The position numbers were made by a program, and so were the translations under genes. This document shows, in pieces, positions 1 to 7,712 of a DNA stretch of 47,617 bases. This stretch comes from Paracoccaceae bacterium (GTDB lineage: Bacteria > Pseudomonadota > Alphaproteobacteria > Rhodobacterales > Rhodobacteraceae), in assembly GCA_028875855.1 (NCBI GenBank), contig JAGWVA010000029.1:1-47617 (forward strand), written 5' to 3'. The notes under the pieces were generated by a model. It saw only the letters and a program-made list of their open reading frames with translations, was not told where the DNA came from and made no database searches. The stretch's first letter is position 1. Each line of letters begins with the position of its first letter.

Positions 1-49
1 AGAAAGAAACACAAAAAACACCTCTCTAAACGATACAACAAACAACCAC

Positions 50-126
<77 letters not shown>

Positions 127-154
127 AAATCATAAAATGAGATCAAAGATTTAA

Positions 155-178
155 AGGCCGCCCTTCGGGGCGGCTTTG
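155..178 (+). terminator. rho-independent terminator after tRNA-fMet
   Basis: Seven perfect G:C-rich pairs (GCCGCCC / GGGCGGC) close a TTCG tetraloop and are followed by TTTGT. It lies 30 bases after the tRNA and would end the tRNA (and probably rRNA operon) transcript. Confidence 0.85.
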
Positions 179-523
179 TCGTTCCTGCATCCCCCGTGCT
201 ACGGCGACGTGACGCAGCGGACGGCACTCCGCAGACATCTTGGAATGCGCAATCTCGGTATGGATCCTGGAGAGCACTTCAGCGTTGGGGCGTATCCTTT
301 CTCTTCGTGAACCAAGCCGAACGAGCTGACGTCAAAACCAGTTAACAAAACCCGCCACGAGGCGGCGCAAGATCAGACCGCTTTGGGGATGGCCAGCAAC
401 GCGGCTTGGCTCCTTTGCCAGTGCCGCGGCCTAATCTTCACCTGCCGCTGGTAGGTGTCGATGAGGCCCGAGCTATGCAAACCTAAACCGGTGTCCACGA
501 AACCGGTAGCAGGCCACTGAACA
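179..523. other. intergenic stretch without a recognised gene
   Basis: About 345 bases between the tRNA terminator and the stop of the GntR gene. A minus-strand open frame ending at 373 can be read for some 40 codons (basic, ending near ALLAIPKAV), and AAACCGGT occurs twice, at 485 and 500. Either could be debris of an old insertion, but no start site, terminal repeat pair or recognisable domain supports a gene. Confidence 0.5.
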
Positions 524-1225
524 TCATTGAGGCTGAAGCCTCGGCTCGATTACAGCAAGCCGCATTCGCGTGAAGCTCATCGAGATATGGGCGCGGTGGA
601 TCAGCGCGGCCGATCGTACATCGCCGATGGCGAGCGCGCGCAGGACCTCGTCAATCTCGTCGGCAAATATACGCACCTCGGCCCCTACGTCGATGCGTGA
701 AGCTGCCATGGATTTCAGCCAGATGCGCGCGGTCTGCAGGAAAAGTCGCTCGCAAATCTCCCGCAGGGGCAAATTGCTGGTGATGCCGTGGAATTCGTGG
801 AAAAACTCCATATTAAGCTCACCGAAGCGCCGGGCGTCCGGGTGTTCGGCGAGAGTTCGAACCTCGGTAGAAAGCGACTGAAGCCGCTGCCATAAGGTCG
901 GATCGGGCGGGTTTGGCCCCAAAATCCCCAGAAGCTCTGCAAGTTCCATGCGGAGTTGATACGTCTGCTCCAGCGCTTCGATGTCTACATCGGTGACGAA
1001 GGTGCCGACGCCATGGACCGATTGCAGCAGTCCCTCGCTCTCCAGCCTGACCAAGACGCGGCGCAGAGGCGTGCGGCTTGTGCCGAACTCCGCGGCGAGT
1101 TCCTCTTCGGACAGGCGGGTGCCGGGCGGATAGTCCAGAAGGCAGATCCGGTCCCTCAGGATCGTATGCATCCTGTCGAAGCGGTCGCGGGCACTGTGCG
1201 GCACTTCGGCTGGCGCGAAGGTCAT
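524..1225 (-). CDS. GntR-family transcriptional regulator, FCD subfamily
   Basis: A 233-residue repressor-type regulator. Residues about 15-80 form the winged helix typical of GntR proteins (RDRICLLDYPPGTRLSEEEL, then FGTSRTPLRRVLVRLESEGL); the rest is an all-helical FCD ligand domain ending in the usual pattern A-x-x-H-x-x-H. I start at the ATG at 1225, because the longer frame upstream would overlap the preceding gene and carries no conserved sequence. It is last in a leftward operon with an EamA transporter, an M20 deacetylase and ectoine hydrolase. The TTGTGCACAA palindromes at 4487 and 4592 fit the inverted GT...AC sites of this family, so it probably represses both divergent ectoine operons. 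Known ectoine clusters usually carry EnuR, a MocR-type GntR protein, so this would be a different regulator for the same pathway. Confidence 0.9.
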   Translation of the reverse strand: MTFAPAEVPHSARDRFDRMHTILRDRICLLDYPPGTRLSEEELAAEFGTSRTPLRRVLVRLESEGLLQSVHGVGTFVTDVDIEALEQTYQLRMELAELLGILGPNPPDPTLWQRLQSLSTEVRTLAEHPDARRFGELNMEFFHEFHGITSNLPLREICERLFLQTARIWLKSMAASRIDVGAEVRIFADEIDEVLRALAIGDVRSAALIHRAHISMSFTRMRLAVIEPRLQPQ

Positions 1226-1232
1226 GCGTACC

Positions 1233-2111
1233 TCATTTTGTCTGGCGTGTGACGATATAAACGCCAAGGGCCGACAAGGCGAGTCCGACCAGAGCCAGGG
1301 GGCGCAGCGGCTCACCGAGAAGCGCCCAGGCCGTCAGCATGGCCAGCGGCGGGACCAAGTACATCAGGGCCGAAATCCGGGTGGCGTCGCCGCGCTGGAT
1401 CATGGCGATGTAAAGCGTGATGGATATCAGCGAATTGGCAATGACGAGGTAAGCAAGAGCCAGGATCAGTCCCGGCTGCCAGTCCACCGGAGCCCGCTCG
1501 GTCAAAGTCGCAACCGGCGCAAGCACGGTGAAACCGACGAGGTACTGCACGAGGCCACCCGCCACGGGATCGGTTTTCAAGCCATGGGCCTTTTCCACCA
1601 GCGTCGCGGCGCTGATCCCCACCAGCGCTCCGAGCGCCAGCGCCGCGGCTCCCCAAGGGCTCGGCCCCAGAGCGTTTTCGGACCAGACGGCGACAAGGAC
1701 GCCGGCAAACCCGAACGCCAACCCGAGCCACAACAGGCCGCCGCCGCGCCGGCCGCCGACCAACGGGGACAAGGTTGCCACGAGCGCGGGCTGTAGAGCC
1801 ATGATGATCGCTGTGGTTCCGGCATTCATCCCGCGCTTCATGGCCAGATAGGCGAGCCCGAAATACACGCCTTGAATGAGGAACCCGGTGAGCGCAACTG
1901 CGAACCAGTGCCGCGGCCCAGTGGGCCAGCGCGGCCGCCTGACCAGAGCAAGGGACGCCAACACAACCACCGCGAGGCCATAGCGCAACGCCAGCAGTGT
2001 CATCGGCTCTGCATGCTCCAAGCCCAGCTTGGCAAAGCTGTAGCCACCCGACCAAAGCAGGAGGAAGACGAAGGGCGCGGCGCGCCAGAAAAGTGACATG
2101 GCGCGTTCCAT
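1233..2111 (-). CDS. EamA/DMT-family inner-membrane transporter
   Basis: A 292-residue protein of two EamA repeats with about ten hydrophobic helices. The first helix reads FVFLLLWSGGYSFAKLGL, a typical DMT opening; the second repeat begins near LALGALVGISAATLVEK. The family exports small metabolites and amino acids; substrate cannot be read from sequence. The ATG at 2111 lies six bases after the stop of the M20 deacetylase gene, so translation is probably coupled; an in-frame ATG at 2099 is an alternative start. The stop at 1233 is seven bases before the GntR start. In this operon it may export an intermediate or surplus of ectoine breakdown, or take no part in it. Confidence 0.88.
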   Translation of the reverse strand: MERAMSLFWRAAPFVFLLLWSGGYSFAKLGLEHAEPMTLLALRYGLAVVVLASLALVRRPRWPTGPRHWFAVALTGFLIQGVYFGLAYLAMKRGMNAGTTAIIMALQPALVATLSPLVGGRRGGGLLWLGLAFGFAGVLVAVWSENALGPSPWGAAALALGALVGISAATLVEKAHGLKTDPVAGGLVQYLVGFTVLAPVATLTERAPVDWQPGLILALAYLVIANSLISITLYIAMIQRGDATRISALMYLVPPLAMLTAWALLGEPLRPLALVGLALSALGVYIVTRQTK

Positions 2112-2116
2112 CGCTT

Positions 2117-3277
2117 CTAGGCCCCCAGTCTCCCGCCCAACCTTTCCAGCATGGAAAGGCATTGCGATAGTTGCTCTATCGAGAGGTATTCATCGGGCTT
2201 GTGTGCCTGTTCAATCGACCCGGGCCCACAGATCACGGCGGACATTCCGAGGGACTGAAAGATCCCGGCTTCGGTGCCGAAGGGAACCAGGCCTGCGCCA
2301 TTTGCGCCGGTCAGGCCCAAGACGATATCGCGCGCCTCGTTCGCCGTGGCCGGGACCAGGCCGTCAACCTCGCCGATCACCTCGGTCACGATGTCTGCCT
2401 CCGGGCAGACTGCGCGCATCTGCGGCAGAAGGTGATGAGTGCAAAAGCTGTGCATTTCCGACTTCACGAGATCAGCGTCTCCCGGTTGGACAGGGCGCAT
2501 CTCCCAGTCGATCCGTGCCTTGCCCGCAATCACGTTATGGGCCGTGCCGCCGACGAGCGCGCCCGTGTTGATCGTGGTCCACGGCGGCTCGAAGCGGCTA
2601 TCTTTGGGGGAAGTTTCCTTGAGCACCTCGCGGAGTTCAAGCAGGCGGGCAACGTAACGCACGGCATATTCCACCGCGTTCACCCCTCGGTCGGGATGGG
2701 AGCCATGCCCCTCAAGTCCGGTGAAGTGCACAGAGTATTCATAGCAGCCCTTGTGACCTTCGATAACCTGCATCAGGGTCGGCTCGCCTATGATCGCGAC
2801 GCTTGGCCGTACCGGGCGTTCGCGCAGGACCTTCGCGAGAGCCTGCGCGCCAAGGCAACCCAGTTCTTCGTCATGGGTGAAGGCAAAGTGGACCGGCCGG
2901 GTCTTGGCCACGCGCGCATAATGCGGGGCCATCGCCACGGCGGCCGCGATGAAACCCTTCATGTCGCAGGTGCCACGGCCGTAAAGCCGGCCGTCGCGCT
3001 CGGTCATGGCAAAGGGGTCAGTTGTCCAAGCCTGATCGGCGACGGGAACGACATCGGAATGGCCGGAGAGGAGGATGCCACCCTCTACCTCCGGCCCGAT
3101 GGTGGCGAAGAGATTGGCCTTCGCTCCCGTCGCATCCTTGTGGACCTCGACCCGCGCTCCTGCATCCGAAAGCCGGTCGGCGAGGTAATCGATCAGGGCA
3201 AGATTGCTTTCGGAGGACACGGTCGGAAACGCGATCAGCTGTCCCAAAAGGTCGCGGGTCTCGGTGAGCTTGTCCAC
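2117..3277 (-). CDS. M20 metallopeptidase, ArgE-like deacetylase (candidate N-acetyl-diaminobutyrate deacetylase)
   Basis: A 386-residue M20 amidohydrolase closest in form to acetylornithine deacetylase ArgE. The dinuclear zinc motifs are complete: H73 and D75 in SGHSDVVP, D105 in GRGTCDMKG, the E137-E138 pair in THDEELGC, and a late His in EQAHKPDEY. The lid/dimerisation domain follows the GHKGCYEY segment. Its start is four bases from the stop of the ectoine hydrolase gene, so the two are almost certainly one operon. Ectoine hydrolase makes N-acetyl-2,4-diaminobutyrate, which must be deacetylated; the known enzyme DoeB/EutE is an AstE/AspA-type M14 protein, which I do not see here. An ArgE-like enzyme is chemically suited to this near-homologue of acetylornithine. 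True ArgE of arginine synthesis is the alternative, but the operon argues against it. Confidence 0.85.
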   Translation of the reverse strand: MDKLTETRDLLGQLIAFPTVSSESNLALIDYLADRLSDAGARVEVHKDATGAKANLFATIGPEVEGGILLSGHSDVVPVADQAWTTDPFAMTERDGRLYGRGTCDMKGFIAAAVAMAPHYARVAKTRPVHFAFTHDEELGCLGAQALAKVLRERPVRPSVAIIGEPTLMQVIEGHKGCYEYSVHFTGLEGHGSHPDRGVNAVEYAVRYVARLLELREVLKETSPKDSRFEPPWTTINTGALVGGTAHNVIAGKARIDWEMRPVQPGDADLVKSEMHSFCTHHLLPQMRAVCPEADIVTEVIGEVDGLVPATANEARDIVLGLTGANGAGLVPFGTEAGIFQSLGMSAVICGPGSIEQAHKPDEYLSIEQLSQCLSMLERLGGRLGA

Positions 3278-3281
3278 GGCG

Positions 3282-4466
3282 TCAGTCCTTGACGAACAGT
3301 TTGCGTTCTACCGCGCAGAGTGCCTGCGCTGGACCTGTTTCGCCGATCAGAATGGTTTCGGTGGTCTCCAGTCCCCAACTGTCCATCCAGAGCGCAGGCA
3401 TGAAGTGAAAGACCATGCCCGGCTCCAGCACCGTCTCGTCCTCGGTTCGGATCGAAGCCGTGCGCTCGCCCCAATCCGGCGGGTAGGAGAGCCCAACAGG
3501 ATAGCCCATCCGGCCCTCGCGGTGGAGGCCGTGCTTTTTCAGCACCGCCATGAAGGCATTCGCAATGTCACGGGTCTGATTTCCAGCACGTGCGGCAGCG
3601 AGGCCGGCCTCGATCCCCTCGATCTGGGCTTCCTCGGCGCGCCGCATCTCGGCCGACGGCTGGCCCAGGAAGACCGTCCGGCAAAGGGGCGCGTGGTACC
3701 GGCGATAGCAGCCGGAAAGCTCGAAGAAGGTTGCCTCGTTCGGCTTCATCTCATCACCGTTCCACGTCAGATGGGCGGCGGTCGCATCCAGCCCCGACGG
3801 CGTCAGCGGCACGATGGCGGGGTAGTCGCCCCAGTCTTCGCCCACGCCGGTCAGGGCAGCGTGGTAGATCTCGGCCACCAGCTCGTTCTTGCGCAGTCCG
3901 GGCCGGGAATGTTCGATTGCGGTGCGCACGATTTTTTCCGAGATCGACGCCGCTTTGCGGACGAAGCAAATCTCTTCGTCGGATTTCACGAGGCGCTGCC
4001 AATTCACGAGAGCTGTCGCATCGACCAGAGTCGCATTTGGCAGTTCCGCCGCAAGCGTGGCGTGAGCTTTGGCAGAGTAGTAGTAGTTTTCCATCTCGAC
4101 CCCGATCCGGGCCTGTTCCAACCCCATCTCACGCAGAATTCGGGCGAGGTCCTGCATTGGGTGCCGCACGGTCGACTGCACATAGGCATCGGCATATCCA
4201 TGGATGGACTCTGGCGCGATCCAGCAGGTGCGTAGGGCGCCAAGGCTGTCCATGTGGCGGCCCCACCAGTGCGGCTCTCCTTCCATGGTAAGGATGACGC
4301 CCTGATGAACGTAGAAAGACCAGCCGTCATAGCCCGTGAGCCAAGCCTGATTCGACGGATCTGTAACGAAGATGGCGTCCACGCCTGCGTGGGCCATCGC
4401 CGCACGGGTCTTCGCGATGCGCCGCTCGTATTCCGAGGGGCTGAAAGGGGCCTTCTGCGGTGACAT
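3282..4466 (-). CDS. doeA: ectoine hydrolase (DoeA/EutD), M24 fold
   Basis: A 394-residue protein with the creatinase-type N-terminal domain and pita-bread C-terminal domain of M24 peptidases. The N-terminal segment WLTGYDGWSFYVHQGV at residues 42-57 is what I recognise from DoeA/EutD ectoine hydrolases, which open the ectoine ring to N-acetyl-diaminobutyrate. The usual M24 metal-binding endings are not kept: FHFMP and LETTET stand where true aminopeptidases have IEPG and IED, in line with the metal-independent, Glu-based chemistry reported for ectoine hydrolase; E249 in FFELSGCYRRYH is a candidate. Start at 4466 is chosen for the AGGGAGAA ribosome site; a longer frame from 4496 would run through the operator. 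It heads the leftward operon. Confidence 0.87.
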   Translation of the reverse strand: MSPQKAPFSPSEYERRIAKTRAAMAHAGVDAIFVTDPSNQAWLTGYDGWSFYVHQGVILTMEGEPHWWGRHMDSLGALRTCWIAPESIHGYADAYVQSTVRHPMQDLARILREMGLEQARIGVEMENYYYSAKAHATLAAELPNATLVDATALVNWQRLVKSDEEICFVRKAASISEKIVRTAIEHSRPGLRKNELVAEIYHAALTGVGEDWGDYPAIVPLTPSGLDATAAHLTWNGDEMKPNEATFFELSGCYRRYHAPLCRTVFLGQPSAEMRRAEEAQIEGIEAGLAAARAGNQTRDIANAFMAVLKKHGLHREGRMGYPVGLSYPPDWGERTASIRTEDETVLEPGMVFHFMPALWMDSWGLETTETILIGETGPAQALCAVERKLFVKD

Positions 4467-4486
4467 GATTTCTCCCTGATACCATG

Positions 4487-4496
4487 TTGTGCACAA
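4487..4496. promoter_or_regulatory. operator palindrome 1, GntR/FCD type
   Basis: TTGTGCACAA, a perfect 10-bp palindrome, just downstream of the -10 of the leftward doeA promoter and 21 bases before its ATG. A protein bound here would block initiation. The same sequence recurs at 4592-4601, with centres 105 bp apart. Confidence 0.75.
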
Positions 4497-4497
4497 A

Positions 4498-4525
4498 TCT
4501 ATAAATAGACTTCAGAAAATGGCAA
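4498..4525 (-). promoter_or_regulatory. sigma-70 type promoter of the doeA operon
   Basis: On the minus strand TTGCCA (4520-4525) and TATAGA (4498-4503) are separated by 16 bp in an A/T-rich stretch. Transcription would start inside operator palindrome 1. Confidence 0.6.
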
Positions 4526-4565
4526 TAGAGAGAAACATATTCTCAAAAATAACGGCAAAATATGC

Positions 4566-4602
4566 TTGACAGAAGCGGGCGGCATCATGTGTTGTGCACA
4601 AC
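4566..4602 (+). promoter_or_regulatory. ehuB operon promoter with operator palindrome 2
   Basis: A consensus -35 TTGACA lies at 4566-4571. The -10 should fall near 4588-4594, which is weak and overlaps the perfect 12-bp palindrome GTTGTGCACAAC at 4591-4602. A repressor bound at this palindrome would cover the -10. The ehuB ATG is 47 bases further on. Confidence 0.65.
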
Positions 4603-4648
4603 AAGCGGGAAACCAACCAACATCACACCGCTCAACAGGAGGATCGAG

Positions 4649-5494
4649 ATGAAGACGTCCGCTCTTGCGACGACCGTGGTTGCCGGTCTCTGGCTTGGCG
4701 TTTCGGCGGTGACTGCCCTGGCCGGGCCGCTGGACAACAGGATCGCATCGGGAAAGACCATCCGCATCGGCTTTGCCAACGAGATGCCCTTTGCCTACCC
4801 GGGCAAGGATGGCAGTCCGAAGGGTTTCGTGAACGCCGAGGTCATCGGCGTTCTGGCCGAGATGGGCTATACCAAGATCGAGGCGGTTCAGACTGAATGG
4901 GGCGGCCTGATCCCGGGCCTGAACGCCGGGCAGTTCGATATCATTACCGGCGGCATGAACATTCTGAAAGCGCGCTGCGAGAACATCGCTTTTTCGGAAC
5001 CCATGGCCAAGATTGGCGATGGTTTCATCGTGCCCAAAGGCAATCCCAAAGGCATTCGGACCTACGCCGATATCAAGGTCAAGAACGCCACGCTGGTGAC
5101 CGGAGCGGGGTATTCCAACATCGAGGCGGCCAAGGCCGCCGGCATTCCCAATGCCAAGATCATGATTGTGCCCGGTCCGACCGAGATCCTCGCCGCCGTG
5201 ACGGCAGGCCGCGCTGATGCAGGGACGGGCACTTATCCCACGATGAAACAACTGGCGGACAAGTCTGGAGGGGCGGTGGACGTTGCCGATCCATCGGCCA
5301 TGCCGGACAGTTCTTTCAACTGGGCAGGCGTCGGCTTCCGCAAGTCGGACAAGGACTTCCTCGACAAGTTCAATGCCGCGCAAAAGGCCTATCTCGGCTC
5401 CCCCGAGATGATGGCCGCCGTTAAGCCCTACGGCTATTCCAGAGCGATGTTGCCTGGCGACAAAACCACCGCTTGGGTCTGCGCCAACCGCTGA
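4649..5494 (+). CDS. ehuB: ectoine/hydroxyectoine ABC transporter, periplasmic binding protein EhuB
   Basis: A 281-residue secreted solute-binding protein of the amino-acid (SBP_bac_3) type. The first 26 residues are a Sec signal peptide ending near ALAG. The mature part begins KTIRIGFANEMPFAYPG; features I recognise from EhuB are WGGLIPGLNAGQFDIITGG, a CENIAFSEP segment and PKGNPKGIRTYADI. The ATG at 4649 has an AGGAGG ribosome site six bases upstream. It is the first gene of a nine-gene rightward operon and is separated from ehuC by 77 bases. The binding protein captures ectoines in the periplasm and hands them to EhuC/D. Substrate is assigned by likeness and gene neighbours, so a related cyclic amidine or amino acid cannot be ruled out. 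Confidence 0.85.
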   Translation: MKTSALATTVVAGLWLGVSAVTALAGPLDNRIASGKTIRIGFANEMPFAYPGKDGSPKGFVNAEVIGVLAEMGYTKIEAVQTEWGGLIPGLNAGQFDIITGGMNILKARCENIAFSEPMAKIGDGFIVPKGNPKGIRTYADIKVKNATLVTGAGYSNIEAAKAAGIPNAKIMIVPGPTEILAAVTAGRADAGTGTYPTMKQLADKSGGAVDVADPSAMPDSSFNWAGVGFRKSDKDFLDKFNAAQKAYLGSPEMMAAVKPYGYSRAMLPGDKTTAWVCANR

Positions 5495-5571
5495 ACTTCG
5501 AACATTCCAGTGACTGACGAAGGGCCGGGACCACCGGCCCTTCCTTCCGCAAAAGGGGGAGCGGAACGGCG

Positions 5572-6231
5572 ATGTGGGACTTCCTGCAGACCTATGGACT
5601 TCGCCTCTCCGAGGGCACACTGGTGACCGCCGCACAATTCGCGCTGGCCAGTCTGGTGGCCTGCCTCGCCGCACTGTCTGCCGGCTTGGGACGTCTGTCG
5701 CGGCATTGGCTCGTGCGCAACTTCGCCGTCATTTACATCGAGATCTTCCGCGGCACATCGCTGCTGGTGCAACTGTACTGGATCTTTTTCGTTCTTCCGC
5801 TCCTTGGGCTGAGCCTGCCGAAGTTCACCGCCGGGTTTCTCTCGGTCGGGCTGAACGTTGGAGCCTATGGCGCCGAGATCGTTCGCGGTGCCATCCTTGC
5901 GGTGCCGCGCGGCCAGTGGGAGGCGGCCTATGCGCTGTCGATGTCACCAGCCAAACGGATGCGGCGCATCATTCTGCCGCAGGCAGTGGCGCTCATGTTG
6001 CCGCCATGGGGTAACCTCATGATCGAGTTGCTCAAGGGCACGGCGCTGGTCGCACTGATCGCGGTAAGCGACCTGATGTTCGTTGCCAAGCAGATCAATG
6101 GCGCGACTTTCCGTTCGGCCGAGGCCTTCGGCACCGCGCTGATCGTCTATTACCTGCTCGCCCGCTTCCTGATCACGCCTGCGATGCGCGGGCTGGAGCG
6201 GGTCATGGCGCGGAGGCTGGGCAAGGTATGA
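5572..6231 (+). CDS. ehuC: ectoine/hydroxyectoine ABC transporter permease EhuC
   Basis: A 219-residue inner-membrane permease of the HisMQ type with about five helices. The conserved FRGTSLLVQLYWIFFVLP segment and the EAA loop (GQWEAAYALSMSPAKRMRRIILPQA) that contacts the ATPase are intact. It has a GGGGGAG ribosome site and ends in an ATGA overlap with the next permease, so the two subunits are translated together. Membership in the ehu importer follows from its place between ehuB and ehuA. Confidence 0.87.
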   Translation: MWDFLQTYGLRLSEGTLVTAAQFALASLVACLAALSAGLGRLSRHWLVRNFAVIYIEIFRGTSLLVQLYWIFFVLPLLGLSLPKFTAGFLSVGLNVGAYGAEIVRGAILAVPRGQWEAAYALSMSPAKRMRRIILPQAVALMLPPWGNLMIELLKGTALVALIAVSDLMFVAKQINGATFRSAEAFGTALIVYYLLARFLITPAMRGLERVMARRLGKV

Positions 6232-6896
6232 TCTTCGATTGGAAATGGGATTTCGTCTGGGCCATCCTCCCGCGCCTGCTGGGGGCGACGCTCAACACGC
6301 TCATGGCGGCAGGCATCGGCTATGCCATCGCGCTTGTCCTTGGCCTCGCGTTCGCGCTTAGCCAGCGCACCGGCTGGCGGCTTGTGACCTCGATGGTTCG
6401 TGAGATGCTGGAGTTCATCCGTTCGACGCCGCTGGTCGTGCAGATTTTCTTCATCTTCTACGTCGGCCCGCAAATCGGGGTCACCCTGTCGCCTTGGGTG
6501 GCCGGAATGATCGCCATCGGGCTGCATTATTCTGCATATCTGTCGGAGGTTTACCGGGCAGGAATCGAGGCCGTTCCCAAGGGCCAGTGGGAAGCCTGCC
6601 GCGCGCTGAACATGAGCACGCGCGACACCTACCGCCGGATCGTCTTGCCGCAGGCGCTGCCGCATGCGATTCCGGGCATGGGCAACTACCTTGTCGGCAT
6701 CTTCAAGGATACGCCGATGCTCTCGGTCATCGGCGTCACCGAACTGATGCAGACCGCCAACGCGATCGGGTCCGAGACCTATCGCTTTCTGGAACCCTAC
6801 ACGCTTGTCGGGGTCATCTTTCTGGCCCTCTCGCTGCCGACCGCTGGCCTTATCCGCCTGCTGGAACGGCAGGTGCGCCGCAAACTGGGACTGTGA
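6228..6896 (+). CDS. ehuD: ectoine/hydroxyectoine ABC transporter permease EhuD
   Basis: A 222-residue HisMQ-type permease, partner of EhuC. It has the FIRSTPLVVQIFFIFYVGP segment and an EAA loop (GQWEACRALNMSTRDTYRRI followed by VLPQALP). The start overlaps the ehuC stop by four bases, and its stop is three bases before the ATPase start. Together the pair would form the heterodimeric membrane channel of the ectoine importer. Confidence 0.87.
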   Translation: MIFDWKWDFVWAILPRLLGATLNTLMAAGIGYAIALVLGLAFALSQRTGWRLVTSMVREMLEFIRSTPLVVQIFFIFYVGPQIGVTLSPWVAGMIAIGLHYSAYLSEVYRAGIEAVPKGQWEACRALNMSTRDTYRRIVLPQALPHAIPGMGNYLVGIFKDTPMLSVIGVTELMQTANAIGSETYRFLEPYTLVGVIFLALSLPTAGLIRLLERQVRRKLGL

Positions 6897-6899
6897 GCC

Positions 6900-7712
6900 A
6901 TGGATCTGTCCGCCTATCCCCTTGAATTGCCAAAAGACGATTGCCCGATGGTGCGTTTCATGAACGTCACCAAGAGCTACGGCGCGCTGGTTGTCCTGGA
7001 CAATTTGAACCTCGACATCCAGCGCGGCGAGATGGTCTCGGTCATTGGACCCTCGGGTTCGGGCAAGACCACGGTCCTTCGCATGTTGATGACGCTGGAG
7101 ACCATCAATGGCGGCGTCATCTATGTCGATGGACAGCCCCTCACGCATATGGCGCGCAATGGCCGCCTCGTTCCGGCTGACGAAGCACATCTGCGGCGGA
7201 TGCGGGCCTCGATCGGGATGTGCTTCCAGCACTTCAACCTTTTCCCGCATATGACCGCGCTCGAGAACTGCATGGAAGGGCCGGTGCAGGTTCTGGGTCT
7301 GTCCAAGGCCGAGGCGCGGGCTCGGTCCGAGGAGCTTCTCGCCATGGTCGGCATGATCGAGAAGAAGGATCAGCACCCTTCTCGGCTGTCGGGCGGACAG
7401 CAGCAGCGCGTTGCGATTGCCCGCGCGCTTGCGATGCGGCCCCGGATCATGTTGTTCGACGAGGTGACTTCCGCGCTTGACCCCGAGGTGATCGGCGAGG
7501 TGACGCAGGTTATCCGCAGGCTGGTGGCCGAGCATGACCTGACCATGCTGATGGTAACGCACCAGATGGGCTTCGCGCGCGACATCTCCGACCGTATCTG
7601 CTTCTTCTATAGAGGCCAGATCGAGGAACAGGGGCCGCCCGAACAGTTCTTCACCAATCCTCAGCGGGAACGGACCAAGCAGTTCCTTCGGGCGGTCAAG
7701 GATGCCGACTGA
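6900..7712 (+). CDS. ehuA: ectoine/hydroxyectoine ABC transporter ATPase EhuA
   Basis: A 270-residue polar amino-acid type ABC ATPase that powers import. Walker A is GPSGSGKTT (residues 50-58), the Q loop FQHFNLFPHMT, the signature LSGGQQQRVAIARAL, Walker B IMLFDEVTSALDP and the switch His in MLMVTHQMGFA. The insertion after Walker A (about 30 residues, rich in charged residues) is normal for this subfamily. An internal ATG at 6948 is a possible alternative start. The 3' end overlaps eutB by 11 bases. Confidence 0.88.
   Translation: MDLSAYPLELPKDDCPMVRFMNVTKSYGALVVLDNLNLDIQRGEMVSVIGPSGSGKTTVLRMLMTLETINGGVIYVDGQPLTHMARNGRLVPADEAHLRRMRASIGMCFQHFNLFPHMTALENCMEGPVQVLGLSKAEARARSEELLAMVGMIEKKDQHPSRLSGGQQQRVAIARALAMRPRIMLFDEVTSALDPEVIGEVTQVIRRLVAEHDLTMLMVTHQMGFARDISDRICFFYRGQIEEQGPPEQFFTNPQRERTKQFLRAVKDAD

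Noticed and set aside
373-515. Possible transposase or integrase remnant with doubled AAACCGGT
   Set aside because: Too short to assign, no paired terminal inverted repeat or target-site duplication visible.
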